This document shows, in pieces, positions 46,612-54,227 of a stretch of 64,000 nt of DNA (position 1 is the first letter of the stretch; the number at the start of each line of letters is the position of its first letter). Origin of the DNA: Blastopirellula retiformator (GTDB lineage Bacteria; Planctomycetota; Planctomycetia; Pirellulales; Pirellulaceae); assembly GCF_007859755.1 (NCBI RefSeq), contig NZ_SJPF01000001.1:310001-374000 (forward strand). Reading direction: 5' to 3'. Below the pieces are notes generated by a model that saw nothing but the letters and a program-made list of their open reading frames with translations, was not told where the DNA came from and ran no database searches. Made by a program: the position numbers and the translations under genes.

Positions 46612-46920
46612 TTAGAGGCCGGCGTCTTCCAAGCGAATCTTGGCCAGCTCGATCTGTGCGGCTGTCGGCGTCTTCTCGGAAGGGAGATGCCCCAGCAGTT
46701 CAAACTCTTCCGGCCCGATGATCGTCAGATGGGCGCCCAGCATCACCCGACGGTACTCGGGCGGCATTGTCATGATTTTTTCTGCGACGGCCGGGGGGAG
46801 ATCGGCTAGCAGCTCGCTGACGTTTTCCTCGTCGACCAGCAGAAGCAGGCGATGGGCCGCTTCGGCGGCGGGGATCGATCCGCACTCAAAGAGGTCGAGG
46901 ATCTTCGTTTTCGCTTGCAT
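46612..46920 (-). CDS. Small helical protein, unknown
   Basis: 102 residues, soluble and helical. The middle part, EENVSELLADLPPAVAEKIM, suggests a short helix-loop-helix repeat; the C-terminus is PTAAQIELAKIRLEDAGL. No cysteines, signal peptide or membrane segment. No family recognised. Stop codon abuts repeat copy 4. Confidence 0.65.
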   Translation of the reverse strand: MQAKTKILDLFECGSIPAAEAAHRLLLLVDEENVSELLADLPPAVAEKIMTMPPEYRRVMLGAHLTIIGPEEFELLGHLPSEKTPTAAQIELAKIRLEDAGL

Positions 46921-47472
46921 ACAGGTCGCTTTTCGTCAGGGCGGGGTGAAGCACGTACGAGCCAATTGTAATAGGCCCAGGAGGTTAAAGCGATTCCCGC
47001 CGGGCGGTCGGCCGAGGCGCTTCGCAGGCGAAGTGCCAATGGCCAGCGAAGGGGTGGGCGACCGTTCGAGCATGGGCCTGCCGGGAGGGAAAGGTGGGTG
47101 AGGGGTGGACCGGGCTCGCTCTGGGACCGCGCCGGCGGCAGCCGTTGTCAATCGGTATTGCGTCAAATTTCGGTAAGGAACGGGCAAATGCCGCCGAATT
47201 CTATTGACGGCGGTCAATTCGCGGCGATACGATCAAACTGCAAGAATGACTTGCCGGCTGACGAAAGTCCCGAAGACGCGAGCGACGATCAGGTTTCCGG
47301 TCCGAATTTTCTACGGCGCACGACCGAATCTTCTTCTCCCCTTCTGGTAGAGCCGGCTTAGCAGCCGTTCGCGAGACGTTCGCCTGGGCTGCCATCCTTA
47401 CTTTTTGTGTTTCATCGGTCCATCTGTGATCGAAACCAGTTTCTTGTCAGAAGTTTGATTAGGTCTGCGCCT
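46921..47472. other. Intergenic region and probable long leader of RRM gene
   Basis: 552 bp without a gene between the divergent small gene and the RNA-binding protein. The 75 bp before the GTG start (47398-47472) are A/T-richer than their surroundings and could be an untranslated leader. No riboswitch or repeat was recognised. Confidence 0.4.
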
Positions 47473-47886
47473 GTGGGTAAGAAGTTGTATGTAGGGAACC
47501 TCCCCTACTCGTATGGTTCCAGTGAGCTGGAGAACCTGTTTGGTCAATATGGTCAGGTCGCCTCGGCGAGCGTGATCAACGATCGCGAGACGGGCCGTTC
47601 GCGCGGTTTCGGTTTCGTGGAAATGGCGTCCGACGGCGACGCTGTCGCGGCGACGGAAGCTTTGAATGGTTTCGACGTCGACGGCCGTAAGCTGGTCGTC
47701 AACGAAGCCCGCGAACGTGAACGCACCGGCGGCGGTGGCGGCGGCGGTTACGGTGGCGGCGGCGGCGGTGGTCGCGGCGGCTACGGCGGCGGTGGCGGCG
47801 GTGGACGTGGCGGTTACGGCGGCGGCGGTGGCCGTGGCGGCGACCGTGGCGGACGTGGCGGAGATCGCGGCGGCGATCGCTGGTAA
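47473..47886 (+). CDS. Glycine-rich RNA-binding protein (single RRM)
   Basis: 137 residues, started at GTG 47473 because VGKKLYVGNLPY is the typical N-terminus of these proteins; the frame is open to 47407. One RRM domain covers residues 1-82 with RNP2 KLYVGNLP and RNP1 RGFGFVEM intact. The tail is almost pure GGGGGYGG and GGRGG repeats, similar to plant and cyanobacterial glycine-rich RNA-binding proteins. Likely binds single-stranded RNA, with a possible role in cold or stress response by analogy only. Followed by a terminator hairpin. Confidence 0.9.
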   Translation: MGKKLYVGNLPYSYGSSELENLFGQYGQVASASVINDRETGRSRGFGFVEMASDGDAVAATEALNGFDVDGRKLVVNEARERERTGGGGGGGYGGGGGGGRGGYGGGGGGGRGGYGGGGGRGGDRGGRGGDRGGDRW

Positions 47887-47936
47887 GCGAAGCCGCTCCT
47901 GTTGGCGCAAAACGCCAAACAAGAATCAACCTCGAG

Positions 47937-47975
47937 CAGCGGCTGTCTCTTTGGGCAGCCGCTGTTCGTTTCTTG
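47937..47975 (+). terminator. Terminator-like hairpin after RRM gene
   Basis: A 9-bp perfect stem CAGCGGCTG/CAGCCGCTG (47937-47945 with 47956-47964) is followed by a T-rich stretch. A second small hairpin TTGGCG/CGCCAA lies just before it (47902-47918). Confidence 0.65.
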
Positions 47976-48019
47976 CCAAGACTCTCCTCATTTTCGTTTG
48001 GAATCTCCGCATCATCGCA

Positions 48020-48346
48020 ATGAAATATTTCTATTTCGACGAAGGCAAAGAAAAAGGCATCGACGGCAGTACTTCCCAAGCGGCGACTCTGGATGAAGTC
48101 CTGGCCGCTTGGGATGCGATCTCAGGAGCGGCGCACTCGTTCCTGGGAGTCGTCAACGACGCAGGAGTCACCCTGCAGTTCATGTGGGAAGAGGATGGCT
48201 CGATGGTGATCGACGTGCCGGTACCGGAACGGAAGGGATCGTGGACCAAGACGACCGACGTCGCCGAGTGCAAAGAGGCGATCGCCGCCTTTTATGACGG
48301 CGTCGATCCGACGCAACTGCCAGGACTTACCTTCGAGACGTGGTAG
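48020..48346 (+). CDS. Small acidic protein, unknown
   Basis: 108 residues from ATG 48020. Acidic and soluble, starting MKYFYFDEGKEKGIDGSTS and ending TQLPGLTFETW; the middle (SFLGVVNDAGVTLQFMWEED) is strand-rich. Its size and acidity recall immunity proteins, but no toxin gene is adjacent and I do not recognise a family. The last 20 bp overlap the convergent acyltransferase gene. Confidence 0.6.
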   Translation: MKYFYFDEGKEKGIDGSTSQAATLDEVLAAWDAISGAAHSFLGVVNDAGVTLQFMWEEDGSMVIDVPVPERKGSWTKTTDVAECKEAIAAFYDGVDPTQLPGLTFETW

Positions 48347-49352
48347 CCGAGCCGGCCGAGCTTCTTGCCGTCGCGTAGGTGGGGCTTCCCTGTCGCTGGC
48401 GCGCGGTGAGGGAAAAGAACCCTTTGCGGAGATAGATTTCGAGCAGGTACAACGCCACCGCACCCAGCGCTGCGCCGGCGGTGCCCAGCAGGAACACAAT
48501 CGCCAAACGATGCGGAAAGAAGTGTTCGACCGCCAGGTAGATCGGGACGTGCACCAGGTAAAAGTGGTAGGTCATGCCAGAGAGCCGGGCGATGATCGCA
48601 GTGGTATGCGACTGCAGCGAGAACGGGATCGCCGTCGTCAACATCGTGAGACTGGCAATCGTCACGCAGGCGAAGCCAGGGTGAACGGTAAAGGCTAAGA
48701 CCGCGGCTCCCAGTGCAATCGATACGGCGATCTTGGGGGACGGTTGGTCCGCCGATAGCCCCAGCGTCAGGCCTGTAAGAAACGAAAGCGTGAAAGAAGC
48801 GAAGCTCGCGTCCCACCAGAGCCAGAGGATCGAAACGGCGATCATAATTGGCAGGACGCGACGTTCGAATTTTACGACCGCCGTCAGCAGATAACAAAAC
48901 AGCAATAGCGATACGAACCAGAGGTACATGCCGAGGATGTCCCCCTGTTGCGTCCAGACGACGACACCGGCCAATTCGGCCAGCACCAGCGACAGCGGCT
49001 CCGGTTTGTACTGCACGAAATAGTTGAGCAGCAGGAGTCCGACGACGGCGATCCAGTACGGTAGGTAGATTCGAGTCAGACGTTTCGTCAGCCAGCTAAC
49101 CGGATCGCCATGTCGGTCTTGCGCCGCCAACAGGCCGCTGATTGAAAAGAACATCGCCAGACCAATCGGGCCTGGCTCCAGCCCTAATACGACCTGCGAG
49201 GGCTCTAGATCGCAGATCTTGATCAAGTGCTGCAGGGCTACCATTCCCATCGCCAACAGCCGCGCGGCGTCGATCCAGACCAAACGCTCTGGCGGTTTGG
49301 CCGAAGAGCGCGGCGGGGCGGAGTGAGCGGATTGGCGTTCGGGGACTCGCAT
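48327..49352 (-). CDS. Acyltransferase family 3 membrane protein
   Basis: 341 residues with about ten membrane helices. The N-terminal motif is RLVWIDAARLLAMGMVALQH, where the final His is the expected acyl-transfer residue; GLAMFFSISGLLAAQDRHGD and KRLTRIYLPYWIA follow, as in OafA-like (acyltransferase 3) enzymes. These O-acetylate or otherwise acylate envelope polysaccharides or lipids. No glycan genes are adjacent, so the substrate is unknown. Confidence 0.85.
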   Translation of the reverse strand: MRVPERQSAHSAPPRSSAKPPERLVWIDAARLLAMGMVALQHLIKICDLEPSQVVLGLEPGPIGLAMFFSISGLLAAQDRHGDPVSWLTKRLTRIYLPYWIAVVGLLLLNYFVQYKPEPLSLVLAELAGVVVWTQQGDILGMYLWFVSLLLFCYLLTAVVKFERRVLPIMIAVSILWLWWDASFASFTLSFLTGLTLGLSADQPSPKIAVSIALGAAVLAFTVHPGFACVTIASLTMLTTAIPFSLQSHTTAIIARLSGMTYHFYLVHVPIYLAVEHFFPHRLAIVFLLGTAGAALGAVALYLLEIYLRKGFFSLTARQRQGSPTYATARSSAGSATTSRR

Positions 49353-49466
49353 TGGACTATACGCACAGAGCGATTACGGGAAAACGCAACGTCTGGTTAA
49401 AGCATAGGTCCAAAAAACCGACATTCCCCACAAATGGTTAGATCGTCTGTGGCGATTGTAGGGCGG

Positions 49467-49994
49467 CTATAGATCGTCGCCGCGAAGCTTCTGGGAGAGC
49501 ATCGCGTACATGTCGGTGATCTCGAACCAGAGCTCCTCGCCATCTTCGCATTTCAACGCGTCGTAATGGCGCCCATTCTTTTCGACCAATCCCTGGCCGG
49601 TGAACTCTTTTCCCAAGAATCGCAGTACGTCGTATTCGTCGGAGGTGCGCATCACCTGGTACGGCTCCGCTTCGGTCCCCGCGCCGGTGAGCGTGATCGC
49701 CTCGCAGCAGAGCAGGGCGATGTTGCGTTCCAGCTCGGCGTCCTCGGCGCGACCTTGTTGCTCGAACACAAAGCCGACCAGCATGTGGGCGCTCGGCGAA
49801 AGCAGCAGATTCGGCATCGAATGGAAGATCACTTCCGCCGCTTCATCAAACTTCTCTTCTCCCAGCAACTCTTCCGCACGTCTCAGGTCGTCAGAATAGG
49901 GAGCAAAGTTTTCCCGCTGCATGATCTCCTTGCGTAGCTCCAGGTAGCGTTCGCGCGACGGCTCCTTCAGCAGGCTGAGGAACAACTCTTGCAT
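49467..49994 (-). CDS. Uncharacterised protein (DUF4919-like pattern)
   Basis: 175 residues from ATG 49994. The first half is helical and TPR-like (PSRERYLELRKEIMQRENF, then LRRAEELLGEEKFDEAAEV); the second half has AELERNIALLCCEAITLTG, EPYQVMRTSDEYDVLRFLGK and a strand-rich end, DGEELWFEITDMYAML. The layout recalls DUF4919-type proteins, but this is a tentative memory-based match. No signal peptide. Confidence 0.6.
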   Translation of the reverse strand: MQELFLSLLKEPSRERYLELRKEIMQRENFAPYSDDLRRAEELLGEEKFDEAAEVIFHSMPNLLLSPSAHMLVGFVFEQQGRAEDAELERNIALLCCEAITLTGAGTEAEPYQVMRTSDEYDVLRFLGKEFTGQGLVEKNGRHYDALKCEDGEELWFEITDMYAMLSQKLRGDDL

Positions 49995-50168
49995 AGAAAG
50001 ACTCCTGGGGGTTAGGGCATGAGGGTGGACGCCTTTCCCCTGAGAATACCTGTTGCGGGGGCCGCAAACAAACAATTCGCCCTATTCCTGACTCGCTCGG
50101 CTGCGGCGAGGGGACTAAACTGGATTCTCACCCTCCAAATTCAACCTCTCATGGCCGGATCGCCCCTG

Positions 50169-51662
50169 ATGAACCGTATCGAGTTGCTCGCGGCGCTGTT
50201 GACGCTGGTCAGCTCTGCGTCCGCCGCCGAACTGCCCAACATCGTCATTCTGTATGTTGACGACATGGGATACGGCGATCTTGGCGCCGACAATCCCAGC
50301 TCGAAAATCCCGACGCCCAATCTGGATCGTCTGGCGAGCGAGGGGATGCGTTTTACCGACGCGCACAGCTCGTCCGGCATCTGCACGCCAAGTCGCTATG
50401 CGCTGCTCACGGGGCGCTTTCACTGGCGGAAGTTTCATGGCATCGTCCAATCGTTCGATCCGCCGGTGCTGGAGGAAGAACTGACCATCGCCGAGTTGCT
50501 GAAGCAAAAGGGGTATCGCACCGCCTGCATCGGCAAATGGCACCTGGGGTGGAACTGGGAAGAGATCCGCAACCGCCAAGTTGCGCCTGAAAAGGACCAG
50601 CGCGGTCGCCCTTACTATTCGCCGGCCGCGTTTGATTGGTCGCAGCCGATCAGCGGCGGCCCTTTGTCGCACGGCTTCGACGATTACTTTGGCGACGACG
50701 TGCCGAACTTTCCGCCTTACGCCTGGCTAGAAAACGATCGCGTCATCACCCAGCCGACCGAGCCGCTGCAGATCACTCCGAAAACGGCCGAAGGAAGTTG
50801 GGAAGCTCGCCCCGGTCCGATGACCAAGGATTGGGACTTTTATGCCGTCGTGCCGCGCCTGACCGAGCGAACGGTTGACTGGATTGGCGAGCAGAAAGGA
50901 AAGGAGGGGCCGTTCTTTCTGTATGTGCCTTTCAACTCGCCTCACGCACCGATCGTGCCGACCGCCGAGTTTGTCGGCAAGTCGCAAGCCGGCGGCTTTG
51001 GCGACTATGTGGTGCAAACCGACGACAGCGCTGGCCGCATCTTGAAAGCGCTCGAAGAGAACGGCTTTGGCGAGAACACGCTGGTCATCTTCAGCGCCGA
51101 TAACGGGGCCGAGCATTATGCGTACGAGCGGGTGCGGAAGTACGACCACTGGAGCTCGGCGCCATTTCGCGGCGTCAAGCGAGACCTGTACGAAGGGGGA
51201 CATCATGTGCCGCTGGTCGTCAAATGGCCAGGGCATGTTCCTGCCGAAACGGTCAACGATGCGTTGATCAGCCAGGTCGACGTGTTGGCGAGCGTGGCGG
51301 CAATCGTTGGTTCGCCGCTTCCTGAAAACTCGGCGGAAGACAGCTACGACATGTCAAAGGTCTGGACCGAAAAAGCGAAGAGCCCGCGGCAGAGCATCGT
51401 CCACAACACGATGGCGGGCCGCTATGCGATTCGGGATGGCGACTGGCTTTTGATCACCGCCAATTCAGGCGCCCACAGCAAGGTTCCGGCCTGGTTCGAT
51501 CAAGAGCGAGGCTATCTACAAGACGATCTTCCCGGCGAGCTATACAATCTGAAACTGGACGTCGCTCAAAAGCATAACCTGTATGCCGACCATGGCGACA
51601 AAGTGAAAGAGCTGACCACCAAGCTGAAACAGATTCAAGCCAACGGCCAGGTACGCCAATAA
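50169..51662 (+). CDS. Secreted sulfatase (arylsulfatase A type)
   Basis: 497 residues from ATG 50169, which gives a signal peptide MNRIELLAALLTLVSSASAA; the frame opens at 50019. The alkaline-phosphatase superfamily fold starts with metal-binding YVDDMGYGDLG. The sulfatase signature CTPSRYALLTGR has the Cys that an anaerobic or FGE-type enzyme converts to formylglycine, followed by ACIGKWHLGW. FSADNGAEH and the histidine in GGHHVPLVVKWPG complete the site. It hydrolyses sulfate esters in the periplasm or outside. Substrate specificity cannot be read; many such genes in planctomycetes serve sulfated polysaccharide use. Confidence 0.93.
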   Translation: MNRIELLAALLTLVSSASAAELPNIVILYVDDMGYGDLGADNPSSKIPTPNLDRLASEGMRFTDAHSSSGICTPSRYALLTGRFHWRKFHGIVQSFDPPVLEEELTIAELLKQKGYRTACIGKWHLGWNWEEIRNRQVAPEKDQRGRPYYSPAAFDWSQPISGGPLSHGFDDYFGDDVPNFPPYAWLENDRVITQPTEPLQITPKTAEGSWEARPGPMTKDWDFYAVVPRLTERTVDWIGEQKGKEGPFFLYVPFNSPHAPIVPTAEFVGKSQAGGFGDYVVQTDDSAGRILKALEENGFGENTLVIFSADNGAEHYAYERVRKYDHWSSAPFRGVKRDLYEGGHHVPLVVKWPGHVPAETVNDALISQVDVLASVAAIVGSPLPENSAEDSYDMSKVWTEKAKSPRQSIVHNTMAGRYAIRDGDWLLITANSGAHSKVPAWFDQERGYLQDDLPGELYNLKLDVAQKHNLYADHGDKVKELTTKLKQIQANGQVRQ

Positions 51663-51733
51663 TCGTAGCCCGCAGCGCGAGCGATGAAATTGCGGCTGCC
51701 ACAGCAGCTAGACGATCGAAGGACAACCGAGAC

Positions 51734-52009
51734 GTGACGACCGACAAAGAATCTGGCGAGATCATCAATCTCCGCAATTACGTGTGTGTTGGCCTGTTGG
51801 CCTACGGCATCTACCGGGCGTACGAAGGTTTCTATGCCGTAACCCCACAGGATGCGCAACAAGCCTTTGGGGTCGCCGGAATCATGGTCGTGTCCAGCGC
51901 GGTAGTCTTTGTCTTTTGGACCTGGCGGCGTTCAGCCGCATCGAAAGAAGCGAACAAGCCGGCCAGCCAGACCGATTCGGGGGCGACTTCCAGTAAAGAG
52001 GAGCAATGA
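51734..52009 (+). CDS. Small membrane protein, unknown
   Basis: 91 residues from GTG 51734, preceded by an AAGGA site. Two hydrophobic segments (about 16-34 and 45-64) and a hydrophilic Ser/Ala/Lys-rich tail. Its TGA overlaps the ATG of the decayed macro-domain gene (ATGA), so the two were once one operon. No family recognised. Confidence 0.6.
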   Translation: MTTDKESGEIINLRNYVCVGLLAYGIYRAYEGFYAVTPQDAQQAFGVAGIMVVSSAVVFVFWTWRRSAASKEANKPASQTDSGATSSKEEQ

Positions 52010-52449
52010 CCCAGGTCCAGTGCGTCACCGGTGATCTGCTGGATCAACCGGTCGAAGTGATTGTGAACGCCTGGAATCGGAACATCATTCCGTGGTGGTT
52101 GCTGGTGCCGCAAGGCGTCTCGGGCGCCATTTCGTGAAGTAGGACGGCATGGCGCGATTCCGCTAGGACACGCGGCGCTTACCTCGGCCGGCAAGTTGCC
52201 GTTCAAGGGCATCATTCATGTCGCCGGCATTAACATGTTTTGGCGGTCGTCGGAATATTCGATTCGCACTTCGGTCGACAGCGCGCTGACGATCGCCACC
52301 ACGGAAAACTTCGGTTCGATTGCGTTTCCCTAATTGGCGCCGGATCAGGCGGCTATCGCGCAGACCGAGTGAAAGAGATCATGCTCGACCAAATGCAGCA
52401 GCAAACGTGGTCGATTCCGATTACGATCGTCGAATTCCGAAAAGGGTAG
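52006..52449 (+). pseudogene. Macro-domain (ADP-ribose-binding) protein, frameshifted
   Basis: Three frames together give a macro domain. Frame a, from ATG 52006: VTGDLLDQPVEVIVNAWNRN, then a LVPQGVSGAI segment, with the ADP-ribose loop residues NAWN and GVSGAI. Frame b resumes near 52128 with PFREVGRHGAIPLGHAALTS, then GKLPFKGIIHVAGINMFW, and stops at 52333. Frame c then gives LIGAGSGGYRADRVKEIM to the 52449 stop. About ten residues are missing at the first break, and a single C is missing at the second (FPLIGAG). ADP-ribose-binding motifs survive, so the decay is recent. Function lost unless these are sequencing errors; family-1 copy 5 lies 25 bp downstream. Confidence 0.85.
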
Positions 52450-52473
52450 TGTGGCCCGGGGGGCCGCACTTAT

Positions 52474-52622
52474 CTGCCTGTTGAAAAATGCCATCGTGGC
52501 ATTTTCCAACCTCGCCAGGCTCAGAGCATAGCTCTTCGCGGCTCGCAAAATAACGACTTACGTCGCTATTTTGGGATCGCATCCATGCGATCCAGCAGCC
52601 CGTTGAGAAAATCAACGGCCTG
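52474..52622 (-). repeat. Family-1 multi-hairpin intergenic repeat, copy 5 (reverse)
   Basis: A full-length reverse copy of 149 bp, beginning CTGCCTGTTG and ending CAACGGCCTG. The AAAATGCCA/TGGCATTTT hairpin has a TCG loop. It lies between the macro-domain pseudogene and the REP-associated transposase gene. Confidence 0.9.
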
Positions 52623-52861
52623 TTAAGTTTGCCTTGCCGAAAGGGGTCGCGACCGAACTGGCTGGTGACGTTCGTAATGAGCGGCAAATTGTTTATATCT
52701 ACACAGCGCCGCCCAACTGAGGATGGTGTGACAGACGGCAGGGAAGAGGTTTTTCCCCGATTTTGCTCGAATTGAATCGCCCCGCCAGTGAGAAACTGGA
52801 ATCACGCTCGCCCCTGAATATAGTGGGAAGCTAGATTCGCTACTTTGATTCTTGCCACCGG

Positions 52862-53308
52862 ATGCTTATGTCTGATCTACTCTTCTCCGCGGAAGCTCCG
52901 CCGACCTCCGCCTATCTGATCACTTGGACGACGCAGGGAACCTGGTTCTTCAGCCATCAGGTTCGTAGTGATCAGACGATGGCGTCACGGGGCGCGGCGT
53001 CGACTTCGCTTTCCGTCGCGCAGCGCGAGCTGGTCGAGAAAGCGATCGAAGAATGCTGCCAGCAACAAGGCTGGAGCCTGGTCGCGGCGAACTGCCGCTC
53101 GAATCACGTCCATGCCATGGTCAGCGCGACGGTCGATCCGCATGAGATCTTAAGCAAGCTGCAAACCGCCACCGCCAGCCGGCTCGGCGAAGCCGACAAG
53201 ACGCGGCAAGCGTGGTGGGAACAGGGTGGCAACGTTCGCCTGTTGCAAGACGACATCGGCATCCAAGCCGCGATGTTCTACATCCGCGTGATCCTGCAGC
53301 GGATGTAA
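52862..53308 (+). CDS. REP-associated tyrosine transposase-like protein (HUH, Y1)
   Basis: 148 residues from ATG 52862 (ATG 52868 is possible). It starts with the family's AYLITWTTQGTWFF (a T-W-x-T-x-GTW pattern) and contains the metal-binding HUH motif as NHVHAMVS, His82 and His84. The expected catalytic tyrosine is Tyr140 in AMFYIRVIL. The WEQGGNVRLLQDD segment matches the GGxxR region of this group. RAYTs are single-copy relatives of IS200 TnpA that mobilise REP/BIME sequences. Exactly such an alternating repeat array lies 2 bp downstream. Short for a RAYT, but the core is complete. Confidence 0.8.
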   Translation: MLMSDLLFSAEAPPTSAYLITWTTQGTWFFSHQVRSDQTMASRGAASTSLSVAQRELVEKAIEECCQQQGWSLVAANCRSNHVHAMVSATVDPHEILSKLQTATASRLGEADKTRQAWWEQGGNVRLLQDDIGIQAAMFYIRVILQRM

Positions 53309-53310
53309 TC

Positions 53311-53527
53311 CAAGGTAGGGCGGCAGGCCTTGCCTGCCGAGATCAAACCGTTCGCCATCGGCAGCCGTAAGGTGGGTGCAGCAAGCGCAAGAAGGTTTGC
53401 AAAATCAACCAGCGTCGTTCGCTTGCGTAACCCACCTTTCGCGTCGCGCCAATCAAGGTGGGTTGCGCAAGCGAACAATCATTCCTGAGGTAGCAAGCCG
53501 CTCTGCGCTTGCTCCACCCACCCTACC
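53311..53527. repeat. REP/BIME-like alternating palindromic array
   Basis: Four 17-nt units of consensus GGTGGGTNNNGCAAGCG, alternating in orientation: plus 53371-53387, minus 53420-53436, plus 53457-53473, minus 53506-53522. All 14 fixed positions are identical; only the three N positions vary (GCA, TAC, TGC, GGA). Gaps are 32, 20 and 32 nt. The array is framed by GGTAGGG (53314-53320) and its complement CCCTACC (53521-53527); a CGGCAGGC/GCCTGCCG hairpin lies at 53321-53339. Position just after the transposase gene and the layout match a bacterial interspersed mosaic element. Confidence 0.85.
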
Positions 53528-53543
53528 TGGAAGTTGACGGAGC

Positions 53544-54227
53544 CTACGCGTTCTTCCGCGCTGCCCAGGTCCAGTGGCGATCGCTGGTCGCCGTGACCGT
53601 CGCCGGATCGAAGCCAAGCGGCGCGATCATCTCCTGCACTTCGTCCGGGGTGAGCGCTGCCCGTAGCGAGTCGCCAAAGAGTCGGCGTTCCGTTTCATTG
53701 GCGCCGCCGTACGTTTCGACCAGCTTTGCCAGTTCCTCTTCGCTTTCGGGACGCAGCAGATCGCGAACGAAGATCATGCCGCCTGGTCGGCAGACGCGGA
53801 CGATTTCCTGCAGCGTTGGCAGTGGGTCTTCTAAATGGTGGACGATGCTGTTGGAGATCACCAGGTCGAACATGTCCGTTTCAAAACCACACTCAGCGGC
53901 GTTGGCGTGGGCCAGTTGAATGCGGTCGAGCATGCTGTCGATATCGATGTTAGCCTTGGCCAGGTTGAGCATCGCCGTCGACATGTCGATCGCAATGACG
54001 CGGGCCGTCGGCAGCTTTTGACAAAGCGCGATCGGGATGAGCGCCGTGCCGGTCCCCACGTCAAAGACGTCGAGCGTGACGTCATCTTCGGCGGTTGGTT
54101 CGAGAGAGAACGCAGCGCACAGGTCGTCCACGAACTTCGCGTTGACGGCTGAATGATCCATCGCGTCGTAGGCGGACGCTTCCTGCGGATCGTCCATCAC
54201 CTCTTCTTCCAGGATGCGAATGATCAT
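53544..54227 (-). CDS. SAM-dependent class I methyltransferase
   Basis: 227 residues from ATG 54227, which overlaps the permease stop (ATGA). Motif I is VFDVGTGTALIPIAL, the acidic end of strand 2 is VIAIDMS, and the post-I/II region reads AECGFETDMFDLVISNSIVH, then HLEDPLPTLQEI and RVCRPGGMIFVRDLL. This is a UbiE/type-11 methyltransferase pattern. Substrate unknown; translational coupling to a purine-type permease suggests a small heterocyclic substrate, but that is inference. Confidence 0.85.
   Translation of the reverse strand: MIIRILEEEVMDDPQEASAYDAMDHSAVNAKFVDDLCAAFSLEPTAEDDVTLDVFDVGTGTALIPIALCQKLPTARVIAIDMSTAMLNLAKANIDIDSMLDRIQLAHANAAECGFETDMFDLVISNSIVHHLEDPLPTLQEIVRVCRPGGMIFVRDLLRPESEEELAKLVETYGGANETERRLFGDSLRAALTPDEVQEMIAPLGFDPATVTATSDRHWTWAARKNA

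Noticed and set aside
47727-47880. Possible simple-sequence (GGC) repeat or tandem DNA repeat
   Set aside because: It is the in-frame glycine-rich tail of the RRM protein, expected for the family.
48020-48346. Possible immunity gene of a toxin system
   Set aside because: Small and acidic, but no toxin or secretion gene is adjacent and no immunity motif was recognised.
53311-53527. Possible CRISPR array
   Set aside because: Units are only 17 nt, alternate in orientation and have gaps of 20 and 32 nt; there are no cas genes. The pattern is REP/BIME-like.
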